The notes: a model not told the origin generated them from the sequence alone. Shown: positions 8,912 to 19,412, numbered from the stretch's first letter. The stretch is DNA of 64,000 nucleotides from Hasllibacter halocynthiae (GCF_003003095.1 NZ_PVTT01000002.1:868001-932000), one strand, 5' to 3'. Numbers and translations: made by a program.

Positions 8912-11900
8912 GCGACGAACTCGACTTCGTCCTGCAGGTCGCCCAGCACGGTGAGCGTCACGGTCTGCCCGCCCGCGCCGCCTATCGTTCCGGTGTAGAC
9001 CCCTCCGCCGCCGCCGGACCAAGCCCCGCTTAGCGTCAGCCGGTCCTCGCCGTTGCCGGTCACGGTCAGCGCGTCGTCGCCATCCGTGATCGCGGCGAGA
9101 TGCTCGGGGGTCAGGCCGTCGATCCGGTTCGCGCCCTTCGCATCGAGGTCGAGGGTCTCGACGTTCTCGAGCACGTCCGAAAGCTGGAGACCTGAGACGT
9201 CCTCGCCCGTTCGGAGGGCGACGGCGTCCTCGCCGTCGAGCGCGTCGAGACCGAAGCCAGTGAACAACAGCGCGTCGTCGCCGGTCGTCCTGGTCTGCTC
9301 GAAGAAGACCGTGGTCACCGTCGCGGACGCCACGTCCGAGACGTCCGCGCCGTCGGTCGTCGTCGCCGAGACCCCGATCTGCAGACCGGCCGTTCCGGGA
9401 TCCTGATCGTTTAGGGCGGACGCCGCCTGCCGGACGCTGAGCGTGTCGATGTCCCGCTGCGTCAGCCCGGTGATCGTGTAGGCGTCCGCCGCGGCATCGT
9501 AGCGCACCGTGTCCGCGAGGTGCCGGGCCTCGTCACCGGCGTGGAAGGAGGCGAACCTGCCCAGTCCGGTGAGGACGACCGTCGCCGTCTCGAGGTTCTC
9601 GTCGGGGGCGGCGCTGCTCGTCGTGGCGTCCTCTGCGTCCACGATCGACAGGTTGAGGTTGAGGCCGACGATCTCGCCCTCGGTGCCGAAGGTGCTGCTG
9701 GACGTCGCCTCGGCGCCGTCCGCGACCGGGCTCACGGTGACGTCGCCGACCGGGATCGTGTCGGAACGCTTGTCGCCCAGCCCCGTCTCGCCCGAGGTGG
9801 CCACGAGGTTGATGCCCGTGACCGTGCCGCTGAAGTGCTGCGGCGGCAGGATCGCCACGAAGGGGGGCAGGCTTTCCCCCTGGCCTGCGACGATCCAGGT
9901 GTTGACCGTCCCGTCGCCGCCAGCGTTGCTGGCTGGGGCTGCGCTGTCGCGGTCCGCGCCGACATGGATCACGAAGCCCTCGGGCACGTCCGTGAGCAGG
10001 ATCGACACGAACGCCTCCGATCCATCGTCGTCCGAGAGCGCCGCCGAGAGGTCCGCCAACTCGATCAGCGATGCGACCGAGCCGTCCGGCGCCTCGTCGC
10101 CCGCGGACGGATCGCTCGCGAGGGTGGCGCCGTCATTCCCGATCCCGACCGTCAGCACCTCCGTCCCGGAGGAGGTGATCGGCGCGGCGCCGGCCTCCTC
10201 GTTCGCGACGGTCGCGGTGACGGCGACGTCGCCGGCCACCATCCGGGGGGGCGTGTAGACGACGCCGACCGTTTCCCCGAACTTGGCGGCGGGGATGACG
10301 TGGTAGTCCCCGTCCGGGATGTTCGGGATGCCCGATACGCCCTCGAGTGGGTAGGTTTCCGTGCCGTCCGCGCTGGTCAGCGTTCCGCCTCGCAGGCCGA
10401 GCTCGCTTCCCGTCACCTGAAGGTAGAGGTCGCCGCCGACGATGCGGCCGGCCGCACCGTCCGCTTCGTTCGAAAGCGTGATCTCGATCGGAACGGACGC
10501 GTCGGACTCGTCGAGCGCCCCGTCATCGTCGGCCTTCCCGAGCACGATCGAGATCGCGGCCTCGTCCGCCACCGGCTCCACCGGAGCCGCGACCGCGGCC
10601 TCAGCCTCGCGCGAGGTCGCGCCGCCCTGCACGCTGGTGTTCAGCGTCGCGGTGAAGCCGAGCGCGCCAGGGGCGTTGTTCTCGTTCGAGTTGGCGGGCG
10701 CCGTGATCACGATGCTGTCCAGCAGCGCGTCGAGTGCGGCCTGCACACCTGCCGGTCCCTCGCCGGCCGGGGAAGTCACGGATTCGGTGAAGGTCTCGAC
10801 TCCGCCGATCACCGTGCGGGTCATCCCCTCGATCACCGTGCCCGAGGGAACGCCCGTGATCTCGACGGTCAGCGTGTTCGGCTCGGTGCTGGCGGTGGTG
10901 ACGCGTCCCTCGATGAGCGTGGACAGCCGCGTCGGCGCGTCCTCCGTCGCGCCGTTGCCGGTATGGGACCACTCCTCGATCTCCGCCAGCGCCGGCGCGC
11001 CCTCGCCGGACGAGCCGTAGGTCGCCTCGAGCGTGAAGCTGACCGTGTCCTCGCCGGTCGCGGTCCCAGCGTCGGCCCTGTCGCCGCGGTCGCGGACCTG
11101 AACGGTCATGTCGATGCGGACGGGATCGGTGGTCGCCACCTCCTCGCCGACGACGAACTCGACCGGGATCGAGGCGCCGTCCGCGTCGATCCGCACCGCG
11201 TCCGTGCCCACGTACTTCAGGAGCCATGTGTTGGGACCGATCAGCTCCGCGCCCGTCACCGTCACCCCCTGCGGGACGTTGTCGACGATGATGCGGGTGA
11301 CGCGTTCGCTGCCGTCCTCGTCCGGCGAGGCGACGTTCACGCCGACCGTGATCGTGTCCGGCGCGCCGAGCACGATCGTATCGGGCGAGGCGTCGTCGCC
11401 GGGGGTGCCGTCGCTGATCACGGTGTCCGCGCCCGTCGCAGTGATGGCGTCGATGACGGCGTCGGGCGCGTCCGTCGCTGCCGTCGCCGTCAGGGTGAAG
11501 GTCGTGGCCCGGTAGCCGCTGGTCGTCGGACCGGTTCCGGTCGTGGTGCCGAAGGCGTCGTCCGTAATGCGGTACTGCACCTCGAACGTCCCGATCGCGC
11601 CGTCGGCGTGGGGGTCGGCGAGGGCAGAGAGATCGCCTGCCTGGGCGGGGGCCAGGACGAAGTAGTCGACACTGCCTTCCGTCTCGATCGGAAGTCCCGC
11701 GTCCGCGAGAGGCGTCGCCCCTGCACCGACGCCCAAGTACAGGACGTATTGCTCGCCCTCGGCCTCGTCCACGCGGATGCGGACGCGTTCGATCGTCTCG
11801 TCCGCGTCGCCGCCGCGATGATCGATCCGGAAGCCGAGGGTCGTGATCTCGTCCTCGGCGATGACCGCGCCGTCGCTCACCTGCGCCTCCGGGGCCGGCG

Positions 11901-14900
11901 TGACGGAGAAGGACAGGTCGATCCGTTCGCCCGTGAGCGAATTGCCGTCGTCCTCCGTCGTGACCGCCTGAGCGTGGAAGGTGACGTCGCCGCTGAAGTT
12001 GGGCGGCACCTCGACCTCGGCTGCCGCGAAATCGGCGGGCGATAGCGCCCAGACCCGGTCCGCACCCGCCGCCGACGGCGCCGAGACGAGCGCCCCCTCC
12101 GAGAGCGAGAAGCCGCCCTGCAGCCCAGTCACCCGAACCGTCAGAGCCTCGGAACCGTCGGCGTCGCGCGCCGTGAACGTGACCAGCTCGTCCAGGGCGA
12201 CCACGTCGGCGCCGCCGTCGAGCGCCGCCTCGTCGTAGGTTCGCGGCGTGACCGCGGCGTCCGCCCCGTCGGCGACCCCGGAGACCACGACCGTGATCGG
12301 CAGCGTCTGGGGCGGGTCGAAGGTGCGCACGACCGCGTCGCCGCCGATGGTGGCCGCATCGACCGACACAGCGTCGACCAAGAGGACGAAATCCTCGTTG
12401 CTGTCCCGAGGCGGCACGATCGAGAGCGGCGCGGCGGGGTCGAAGCCCGTGATCGACGCGGTGCCGTCCGTGACGGTCAGCGCGGCGCCGTCGTAGAGAA
12501 GCCGGGCGCCGGCGGGGATGTCGCGGATGTCGACGTCGAACGTCTCGCCCGGGTCCGAGCTGCTCGGCCGGATGCCGAGCGGGATCCCGGTATCCTCTTG
12601 CCCGGTCGCGCGCGCGTTCAGCGTCAGCGCGACCTCGTCCGCGACGGGAAGGATGTCGAGATTGGTCAGGAACGCTTGCCCGCTGACGGCCTCGTCCGGC
12701 TCGCCCGCGCCTTCGGCGTCGTCATCGAAGTCCTGCGCGAGGGCGTTCACCTCGATGGTGAAGCGGCCCGACGCCTCCGGCGGGGGAAGGAATTCGGCGG
12801 TGCCGAGGGCGGCGGCCGGGATGCGCACGGGCGCGCCGCTGAACGTCGCCGTGACGGTCGCGTCGTCCTCCATCCAGCGGAACCGGGCGCCGATGGCGCT
12901 TTCCCCGCCGCCGGCCGTCGGCGTCAGAAGGGCGAACACCACCTCGTCGGCATCCTCGTCGGACCAGCCGGCCGACAGGTCGAACGGGCCGGACGCGCCG
13001 TCGCTGTTGAGGTCGAACCACTCGTCCTCCGCGCCCTGCATGGCGTATTCGACACCGGCGGTGAGGCCGAGGTCGTCGGTGTCCGCGTCGTCGCTCGCGC
13101 CGTTCTCGACCTCCGCCACGGGGGTGACGGTGACCTTCACCTCGCGGGTGACGGTCGCCGTGTCGGCGCCGTCGCGCGTCGTGACGTCTATCGAGACGGT
13201 GACGTCGCGGCTGCTGTGCGCGGGTGGGGTGATGGTGAAGCCGTCCAGCACCGCCTCCCGCTCAGCCTGCGTGCCGCCGGTGAAGGCGATCGTGGTCACG
13301 CCGTCCGCATTCGAGGTCGTGAAGCCGGCCCCGTCGCCGGTGGCGGGGGTTCCGAAGGTCCAGCCGGCCGGCACCTCGAACGAGACGCTATCGATCACCT
13401 CCTCGCCCGCGCCGTTGGCATCGCTCGCGCGGATATTCTCGAGGAAGGTCGCGGGCCGATCCTCCGCGGTCTCGACGCCGAGATCGCCCTCCGCAACGTC
13501 GCCGGCGGCCGGGGTCACGTCGAGGTTCAGCGTCACCGTGTTGTTCGAGCGGTCGACCTCGACCACGCCGTCCGCGCCGGGTTCCGCGCCGCGGAAGCCG
13601 TCCGCGTCGACGTCCTGCGCGACCAGCGTGACCCGGATGCCTTCCAGCGCGCCGCTTACGTCGCGGCCGGCCCCGACGAGGATCCGGGGGAAGCTGTCGA
13701 TCCCTCCGGTCTGCTCGCCTGCCGGGATCGTGGCCGAGCCCCCGGGCGCCACGGTCTCGGACCCGACGCGGATCGGCCCGTCGTTCGAGTTCTCGATAAC
13801 GATCGCGCGGACCTCGCTGCCGTCGAGGTCGGCGAAGCCGGATTCGAGGATGGCGCGAAGGTCGAAACGCGCATCCTCCCGGATGGTGACGTCGGCCACG
13901 GTGTCGCCGCCGTCGCCCGAGTAGGCGATCTCGTCGACGCCATCCACAGCGGCGGCCGACGCGGTGTCGTCGAAGCGCAGCTCGGCATCGTCGGTCACGG
14001 CGCGCACGGACACGTCGACCACCTCGGGCACGGCGAGCGCGCCCGCCACGCCCGGGCGCGGCGCGCCGTCCGCGTCGACCTCGAACGAGGTGACATCGGC
14101 CTGCACCGCGAAATCCCCCGAGGCGTTCCGGGGCGGCAGGACCTGCAGCGCCTCGTAGGCCGCCGAGGTCAGCGCCAGGTCGCCGGTCGCCCCGGCGACC
14201 GAGGCGACGTCCGTGATCAGGATCGCCACCGGGTCCGCGCCCACCGTCAGCAGCGCGTCCCCCGCCCCGTCCAGCAGCTTCGCGCCGGCAGGCAGCCCCG
14301 AGAGGGTGATCGGCCCGATCCGCTCGGAGGTGGGATCGTTCCCCGCGCCCGTGCCGTCGTCGGCGATGCTCGGCGCGGTCAGGCCCAGCGCCACGGCCGT
14401 GTCCTCGTCGGTGGCGACGTCGCCGCCCGCACCCAAGGCGGGGGCGTCGCTGACCGGCGCGACGGTCGCCGTCACGACCGTGTCCGACAGCGTGCCGTCA
14501 TCCGATCGCACGACGAAGCTCTCGTCGCCGGCGAAGTCCGGCGCGGGCGCATAGGTCATCGCGCCGTCCGGGGCCATCGTGACCGTCCCGTTGGCGAGCG
14601 CGTAGACCACGTTCCCGTTCGCGCCGGACGTGCCGGCCACCTCCGCGTCGTCCTGGCGGATCACGGTGTTCAACTGGTCCGCGTCCGCGGACGTGTTGAA
14701 GGTGAACGACCCGTCCTCGGGGATCGTCCGGTCGATCGTCGCGGGCGCGACGTCGTCCGCCACCGTTACGGTGAAAGGCGCTGCGGCCGTGTCGCCGTCG
14801 CCGTCGGTCACGAGCGCCGCGAACTCGAGGTCGAGCGCCTCCGCCGTCCCGTGGTCGAGCGGACCCTCAAGGGTGAACGCGTAGCCGGCGGAGGCGTCCG

Positions 14901-17900
14901 CCGGGTCGGTCAGCACGAGGGTGAACACCCGGTCCGCCGCGCCGGGGTCGCCGGCGAAGGCCTCGACGCTGCGCCCGTCCGTGGAGGTGACGTATTGCAG
15001 CGCCTCGCCACGCGAGGTGATGCCCGAGGGCAGTTCCGTCAGCGTCGCCTCGAACGCGTCCGCGCCGGGCGTCACGTCGAGCGTGCCCGTGACCGTCAGC
15101 GCGGACGCGTCGGGATCGCTCGCGCCCGGCAGGTCGGCCTCGTCCACGGCCGCGTCCGTCGGCGTGCCCGCCTCGGGCGCCGTGTCGGTGACCGTGATCT
15201 TCTGGGTCGCGGTGCCCAGGGCGGCGTCGCCGTCTCCGTCCACGACCCGGTATCCGAAGTCGTCGCGCAGCGCCGTGTCGCTGCCGGGCCGCGCGTGCCC
15301 GGCCGAGGCGAGGGGCGTGTAGCTCCACGCCCCGCCGGACGCGACGGTGAGCGTTCCGTGCTGCGTGTCCACCGTCAGCGACCCGCCTTCGGAGATCGTG
15401 GCGGTGCGCCCGGTGCCCGAACGGTCTGCATAGTCTATGCCGGAGACCCTTCCGCCGTCGGCGCCCAGCACCGCGTCCGCCAGGAGGTCGCCGCCCACGG
15501 CGCCGTCCCCTTCCTGCACCGTCGCCGGGGCGCCGTCCCTCGGCGCCTCGGCCGCGTCATCGGCGATCGTCAGGGTCACGGCGCCAGACACCGCGGAGTC
15601 CGCGTCGCGCACCTCGTAGCGAGCCGAGAGAACCGTCTCCCCGTCCGCTTGGTCGAGCGGTGCCGACAGCGTCGCCGTCACCGCCTGCGAAGCCCCGCTC
15701 GCGTCGTTCGGAGCGTCGATGACGAGCGTGAACACCGTGGCGCCGTCCGCCGAGGCGGTCAGCCGGTGACCATCCGCGGAGAGCGCGTAGCCCACCGGCG
15801 TGCCGCCGGAGCTGAGCGCCGGCAGCGCGTCGATCGTCGCCTGCGTGAACACGACGTCGACGATGCCGTCCTCGCCGGCGGTCAGCCCCAAGGGCTGCCT
15901 CGTGCTGGGGTCGTCCCCCGCCGCGCCGGCCGAGCCGGCATCCGGCAGGTCGGCCTCGTCCAGCGAGAGCGTCGCGCCGCCGGCCCCGGGGCCGGTGTCC
16001 GTCACCGTCAGGGTCTGGCGGGCCGGGGCTGACGCGGTGCCGTCCGCATCCACCAGCACGTAGGAGAACGAGCCCGCGTCGGCGCCCGGGCCCGCGGCGT
16101 CGTGGTCGAAGGCGGGGACGGGCGTGAAGCTCCACGCGCCGTCCACGCCAACCGTCAGCGTGCCGGTCGGCGTGTCCACGGTAGCCGAAGCGACCCCGCC
16201 GTCGAACTCAACCGTCTGCGCGGCACCGCCGGCGTCGGTGTAGGTGAAGGAGCCGAGATTCGCCGGACCGTCGGCGGAGGCGGTGTCGTTGTCCGTCACG
16301 TTCCCGGTCAACGTCCCGCCGCCTTCGGGAACGGTGCGCTCCACGTCGTCCGCCGCGACCGGTCCGGTGTCCGTGATCGCGATCGGCTGGGCGACGAAGG
16401 ACGTCGCGTCGCCGTCGCCGTCGAGCAGTGCATAGGCGAAGCCACCGTCGGCGTCCGCGCCGCCCGAATGCGGCACCGAGGGGGCGGGCGCGAAGCTCCA
16501 GGTGCCGTCGGCGTTCACCTCCAACGTGCCGAACCGTGCGTCGAGCGGACCCGTCCCGGCCGCGCCGTGCGCGATCTCGACCGTCCGCTCGACGCCGCTG
16601 CGGTCGACGTAGCGCACCAGGCCGACGCGCGCGCCGTCCGCGCCCGCATCGTCGTTGTCGAGCAGTCCGGGATCGCCGGCTGCCGTGCCGAGCGTGCGGC
16701 CGCCCTCCTGCACACTCAGCGGCGCCTCCTCCCGCGCCACGGGTGCGTCGTCCGTCACCGCGACCGTCAGCGAGGTCTCGCGGACGTCGCCGTCCTCGTC
16801 GACGACCCGGACCGGGATCACCTCCCGGACGGTGTCGGCCCCGGCGGCGTCGTGGTCCGACGTCGCCCCGTCCAGCGCGTACTGGAACGTCAGCCGTCCG
16901 GTGCCCGGATCGAACCCCGTGACGGAGAGGGTGCCGTAGGCCGTGCCGACCGGGGCGGCCGGAGCCCCTTCGCTGGCCGCGAGCAACTCGGCGCGCGTGA
17001 AGGTCACGTCCCCGAGAAGCAACTCCGAGACGGCCGCGTCGCCCGGGCCGAAGGCGATGGTCGAAGCCGTCGCCCGTTCGGCCGGGGAAGGCGTCGTTCC
17101 GCCGGCAAGGCCCGCTTCGTTCAGGACGATGTGCTCCGGAGCGTCGGGGACCCGATCCTCGACGATGGCGGGGATGACCTCGCGCGTGGCGCTGGCGCCG
17201 TTCCCGGCCGCGTCCCGGGCGGTCGCGGTGATCGTCACCTCCGCATCGGGAAGGGCGGCGGCGGGTGTATGGCTCCAGGTTCCGTCCGGCCCGACCTGCA
17301 GAACCACGGGGTCCTCGTCGCCGATGCTCAGCAATACGGTGTCGCTGGCTTCGCCGGTTCCGGTCAGTGTCGGGGGCTCGCCGTCGCGCACGATCACCGG
17401 GTCCATGGTGACGGCGATCGTGGTGTCCTTGACGATCTCACCGGTTGCCGTCTCCGGCGCGCCGCTGCGGTCCTGCACGTTAAGGCGGGCTGCGAGGGGG
17501 CCGTCTGCCATGTCGGAGAGATCGGCGAGGGTGGTGAACGCGCCGCCTTCGTCGATCGCGACGTCCTCTACCGGGATGGTGAGGGTCCGCGTGCCGTCCG
17601 TGATCGTCAGGGACACGAGCGTGCCGCCAGTCGGGACCTGGCCCTCGACTCGAACGGCGGAGAGATCGTCCAGCGTCGAGAGGACGCCATCGCCGGCCTG
17701 GGCGTCCTCGGGCCCCGCGTCGTCGAGGATCTCGACGGAGGGTCGCGCGTCGACGGTGACCGTCCAGGTCGCCCCGTCCGAGGAGTTCGCGGCGCCGCTG
17801 CCGTCGTCGACGGTGTAGGGAACGCGCGCGACCCCCACGAAGCCGGGTTCCGGGGTGAAGGTCAGGACGCCTTGCTCGTCGATGGATACGGCGCCGCCTG

Positions 17901-19173
17901 CCACGGCAACGGGTGATCCGGGCGCGACCGGCCTGCCGTCGATCGTGCGCACGGCGAGGGCCGAGGCCTCGCCGGCGTCGACGTCGGCGTCGTTCCCGCG
18001 AACGTCGAGGACGGCATCCTCGTCCGCCCGCACGAAGGAGGCGTCGTCCGCAGCCCTCGGGGCGTCGTTGGCGCCGTCGATCGTCACGGTCACGCGCCGG
18101 GTGTCCACCGCGCCCTCGCGGTCCGTCACCTGCACCAGAACCGTGTCGGCGAGGGCGTCGCCCGCGCCCAGGGCCTGAACCTCGGGCCGCTCGTCGTCCA
18201 GCACGTAGGACCACCGCCCGGACCCATCGACCGTGAAGGTTCCGTAGCGCCCCGCCTCGCCCGGCGCCAGCGACCAGGAATGGGCCTCGCCCGCGTCCGG
18301 ATCGTCGACCTCGAGTTGCCCGCTCCGCGCCCGGGGGCCGTCCTCGGACACGTTGCCCGCATCCTCGCCCGCGAGGACGGGCGCGTCGTTCGTCCCGATC
18401 ACGCTCAGCACGAGGTCGGCGGTCGACGTCTCGCCCGACCGGTTCGCGATCGTGTAGGTGAAGGTCTCGGTCACGACCTCGCCCTGGGCGAGCGCCTGCG
18501 TAGCCGGCCGCGCGTCGTCGAGCACGTATTCGTAGTCGCCGTCCGCACCCACCTTCAGCACGCCGTAGCGGGTCTCGACCGGTTCGCCGACGGGGGCCTC
18601 GGCGTCCTCGACGAGAAGCTCGACCACGCGGAAGGCCCGCGGATCGCTCGAGCCGTCGTTGACCAGCAGGCGGCCCGCCGCGCGCGCCGCGCCCGGCGCG
18701 TCGCCGCCAGCCTCGGTCACGTCCGCGGCATCGTCCGTCGCCCGCGGGACCGGATCGGGGTCGGAGCCGCCGCCGGCCACCGCGGCCCCCGCGGCGAGAA
18801 GGGCGCCGAGCGCGCCCATGGCGCCCGGGCCGCCTCCGGGGATCGCCGCGAGCGTCGCGCCCTCGCGCTCGATCTCGGCGATCTCGAAGCACGTCCAAGG
18901 CTCGTCGTACTGGGCCCACCAGGCGACCTCGGCGTCGTCCACGAACACGAGGTCGCTGCGGGCGCCGTCATGGGTCTGGAAGAATCCCTCGATCACGATC
19001 CGCGAGCCGTCCCGGAGGGTCAGAACGAGGTCGAGCCCCACCTTCGCGAAGTCCGTGACCTCCTCGGGGCCGAACGGCATCTCGACGACGCTCGCGCCCC
19101 GAAGGACGACGGGGCCAGCGGACGTCCATTCCGCGGCGCCGCCGCCGGCCTTGCTCGTGATAGAAACCGTCAT
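8908..19173 (-). CDS. giant VCBS/cadherin-like surface adhesin exported by type I secretion
   Basis: A 3421-residue, highly acidic protein and the first gene of the operon. Residues ~1-110 resemble the prefix module of BapA/LapF-type adhesins (DLVLTLRDGSRIVIEGFF), followed by a Gly/Ala linker (LLAAGAAVAGGG, about 125-137). Residues ~140-1350 hold VCBS-type units with recurring GTLxVxxDGxWSF/YxP and GTNDAPV motifs. Residues ~1350-3180 hold further Asp/Glu-rich cadherin-like units. The end (about 3185-3421) has the module NVETLDLDAKGANRIDGL...LTVTGNGEDRLTLSGAW seen at the C terminus of type I-secreted adhesins. No GGxGxDxU nonapeptide array is obvious. Expected roles are Ca-stabilised surface adhesion and biofilm formation. 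No Shine-Dalgarno is strong, but MTVSI is the only sensible start. Confidence 0.9.
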   Translation of the reverse strand: MTVSITSKAGGGAAEWTSAGPVVLRGASVVEMPFGPEEVTDFAKVGLDLVLTLRDGSRIVIEGFFQTHDGARSDLVFVDDAEVAWWAQYDEPWTCFEIAEIEREGATLAAIPGGGPGAMGALGALLAAGAAVAGGGSDPDPVPRATDDAADVTEAGGDAPGAARAAGRLLVNDGSSDPRAFRVVELLVEDAEAPVGEPVETRYGVLKVGADGDYEYVLDDARPATQALAQGEVVTETFTYTIANRSGETSTADLVLSVIGTNDAPVLAGEDAGNVSEDGPRARSGQLEVDDPDAGEAHSWSLAPGEAGRYGTFTVDGSGRWSYVLDDERPEVQALGAGDALADTVLVQVTDREGAVDTRRVTVTIDGANDAPRAADDASFVRADEDAVLDVRGNDADVDAGEASALAVRTIDGRPVAPGSPVAVAGGAVSIDEQGVLTFTPEPGFVGVARVPYTVDDGSGAANSSDGATWTVTVDARPSVEILDDAGPEDAQAGDGVLSTLDDLSAVRVEGQVPTGGTLVSLTITDGTRTLTIPVEDVAIDEGGAFTTLADLSDMADGPLAARLNVQDRSGAPETATGEIVKDTTIAVTMDPVIVRDGEPPTLTGTGEASDTVLLSIGDEDPVVLQVGPDGTWSHTPAAALPDAEVTITATARDAAGNGASATREVIPAIVEDRVPDAPEHIVLNEAGLAGGTTPSPAERATASTIAFGPGDAAVSELLLGDVTFTRAELLAASEGAPAAPVGTAYGTLSVTGFDPGTGRLTFQYALDGATSDHDAAGADTVREVIPVRVVDEDGDVRETSLTVAVTDDAPVAREEAPLSVQEGGRTLGTAAGDPGLLDNDDAGADGARVGLVRYVDRSGVERTVEIAHGAAGTGPLDARFGTLEVNADGTWSFAPAPSVPHSGGADADGGFAYALLDGDGDATSFVAQPIAITDTGPVAADDVERTVPEGGGTLTGNVTDNDTASADGPANLGSFTYTDAGGAAQTVEFDGGVASATVDTPTGTLTVGVDGAWSFTPVPAFDHDAAGPGADAGSFSYVLVDADGTASAPARQTLTVTDTGPGAGGATLSLDEADLPDAGSAGAAGDDPSTRQPLGLTAGEDGIVDVVFTQATIDALPALSSGGTPVGYALSADGHRLTASADGATVFTLVIDAPNDASGASQAVTATLSAPLDQADGETVLSARYEVRDADSAVSGAVTLTIADDAAEAPRDGAPATVQEGDGAVGGDLLADAVLGADGGRVSGIDYADRSGTGRTATISEGGSLTVDTQHGTLTVASGGAWSYTPLASAGHARPGSDTALRDDFGYRVVDGDGDAALGTATQKITVTDTAPEAGTPTDAAVDEADLPGASDPDASALTVTGTLDVTPGADAFEATLTELPSGITSRGEALQYVTSTDGRSVEAFAGDPGAADRVFTLVLTDPADASAGYAFTLEGPLDHGTAEALDLEFAALVTDGDGDTAAAPFTVTVADDVAPATIDRTIPEDGSFTFNTSADADQLNTVIRQDDAEVAGTSGANGNVVYALANGTVTMAPDGAMTYAPAPDFAGDESFVVRSDDGTLSDTVVTATVAPVSDAPALGAGGDVATDEDTAVALGLTAPSIADDGTGAGNDPTSERIGPITLSGLPAGAKLLDGAGDALLTVGADPVAILITDVASVAGATGDLALTSAAYEALQVLPPRNASGDFAVQADVTSFEVDADGAPRPGVAGALAVPEVVDVSVRAVTDDAELRFDDTASAAAVDGVDEIAYSGDGGDTVADVTIREDARFDLRAILESGFADLDGSEVRAIVIENSNDGPIRVGSETVAPGGSATIPAGEQTGGIDSFPRILVGAGRDVSGALEGIRVTLVAQDVDADGFRGAEPGADGVVEVDRSNNTVTLNLDVTPAAGDVAEGDLGVETAEDRPATFLENIRASDANGAGEEVIDSVSFEVPAGWTFGTPATGDGAGFTTSNADGVTTIAFTGGTQAEREAVLDGFTITPPAHSSRDVTVSIDVTTRDGADTATVTREVKVTVTPVAEVENGASDDADTDDLGLTAGVEYAMQGAEDEWFDLNSDGASGPFDLSAGWSDEDADEVVFALLTPTAGGGESAIGARFRWMEDDATVTATFSGAPVRIPAAALGTAEFLPPPEASGRFTIEVNALAQDFDDDAEGAGEPDEAVSGQAFLTNLDILPVADEVALTLNARATGQEDTGIPLGIRPSSSDPGETFDVDIRDIPAGARLLYDGAALTVTDGTASITGFDPAAPLSIVPPRDSNEDFVLLVDAVSVDAATIGGDAVVRTFDPPQTLPITVVVSGVADGADAAVTPRTYDEAALDGGADVVALDELVTFTARDADGSEALTVRVTGLQGGFSLSEGALVSAPSAAGADRVWALSPADFAAAEVEVPPNFSGDVTFHAQAVTTEDDGNSLTGERIDLSFSVTPAPEAQVSDGAVIAEDEITTLGFRIDHRGGDADETIERVRIRVDEAEGEQYVLYLGVGAGATPLADAGLPIETEGSVDYFVLAPAQAGDLSALADPHADGAIGTFEVQYRITDDAFGTTTGTGPTTSGYRATTFTLTATAATDAPDAVIDAITATGADTVISDGTPGDDASPDTIVLGAPDTITVGVNVASPDEDGSERVTRIIVDNVPQGVTVTGAELIGPNTWLLKYVGTDAVRIDADGASIPVEFVVGEEVATTDPVRIDMTVQVRDRGDRADAGTATGEDTVSFTLEATYGSSGEGAPALAEIEEWSHTGNGATEDAPTRLSTLIEGRVTTASTEPNTLTVEITGVPSGTVIEGMTRTVIGGVETFTESVTSPAGEGPAGVQAALDALLDSIVITAPANSNENNAPGALGFTATLNTSVQGGATSREAEAAVAAPVEPVADEAAISIVLGKADDDGALDESDASVPIEITLSNEADGAAGRIVGGDLYLQVTGSELGLRGGTLTSADGTETYPLEGVSGIPNIPDGDYHVIPAAKFGETVGVVYTPPRMVAGDVAVTATVANEEAGAAPITSSGTEVLTVGIGNDGATLASDPSAGDEAPDGSVASLIELADLSAALSDDDGSEAFVSILLTDVPEGFVIHVGADRDSAAPASNAGGDGTVNTWIVAGQGESLPPFVAILPPQHFSGTVTGINLVATSGETGLGDKRSDTIPVGDVTVSPVADGAEATSSSTFGTEGEIVGLNLNLSIVDAEDATTSSAAPDENLETATVVLTGLGRFASFHAGDEARHLADTVRYDAAADAYTITGLTQRDIDTLSVRQAASALNDQDPGTAGLQIGVSATTTDGADVSDVASATVTTVFFEQTRTTGDDALLFTGFGLDALDGEDAVALRTGEDVSGLQLSDVLENVETLDLDAKGANRIDGLTPEHLAAITDGDDALTVTGNGEDRLTLSGAWSGGGGGVYTGTIGGAGGQTVTLTVLGDLQDEVEFVA

Positions 19174-19412
19174 GGTCGAACCCTGTTGCTCGCAGCACTA
19201 AGAACCCCGCCTCGCGGGCCGTCATCGGCTGCCTGTCCCCTTTCCGGCGCCGTCCATCGGTCGAAAGCGTCGGCTCAACCGGCGTTTCGCCACCGTTCTG
19301 GGCGCTCGGAAGGCGTTCCGATGACCGGTTCTGGGGAAAGACTTAACGCTTGGTTAAGACCGGAGGCGCCGGCCCGAAGGCCGCGGACGCGCGGCGCCGA
19401 CGGGCCGAGCTC
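19174..19412 (-). promoter_or_regulatory. upstream region of the adhesin operon with a CtrA-type site
   Basis: This 239-base gap between rnhA and the adhesin gene must carry the operon's control region. Bases 19343-19357 read TTAA-N7-TTAA (TTAACGCTTGGTTAA), an exact full match to the CtrA consensus of alphaproteobacteria, and 19342-19358 form a six-base inverted repeat. The site is about 170 bases upstream of the adhesin start. No convincing sigma-70 -35/-10 pair is visible on the reverse strand, which fits a promoter needing an activator. CtrA binding is inference from the motif. Confidence 0.5.

Noticed and set aside
9520-18236. Long open frames antisense to and out of phase with the giant adhesin (up to 1144 codons)
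   Set aside because: They are shadows of a very GC-rich, repetitive gene; their translations are Arg/Gly/Asp-rich with no domain motifs, whereas the minus-strand frame shows consistent VCBS/cadherin motifs.
9053-18236. Repeats inside the adhesin considered as a CRISPR array
   Set aside because: The repeats are long, diverged and in frame as protein domains, with no regular short spacer.
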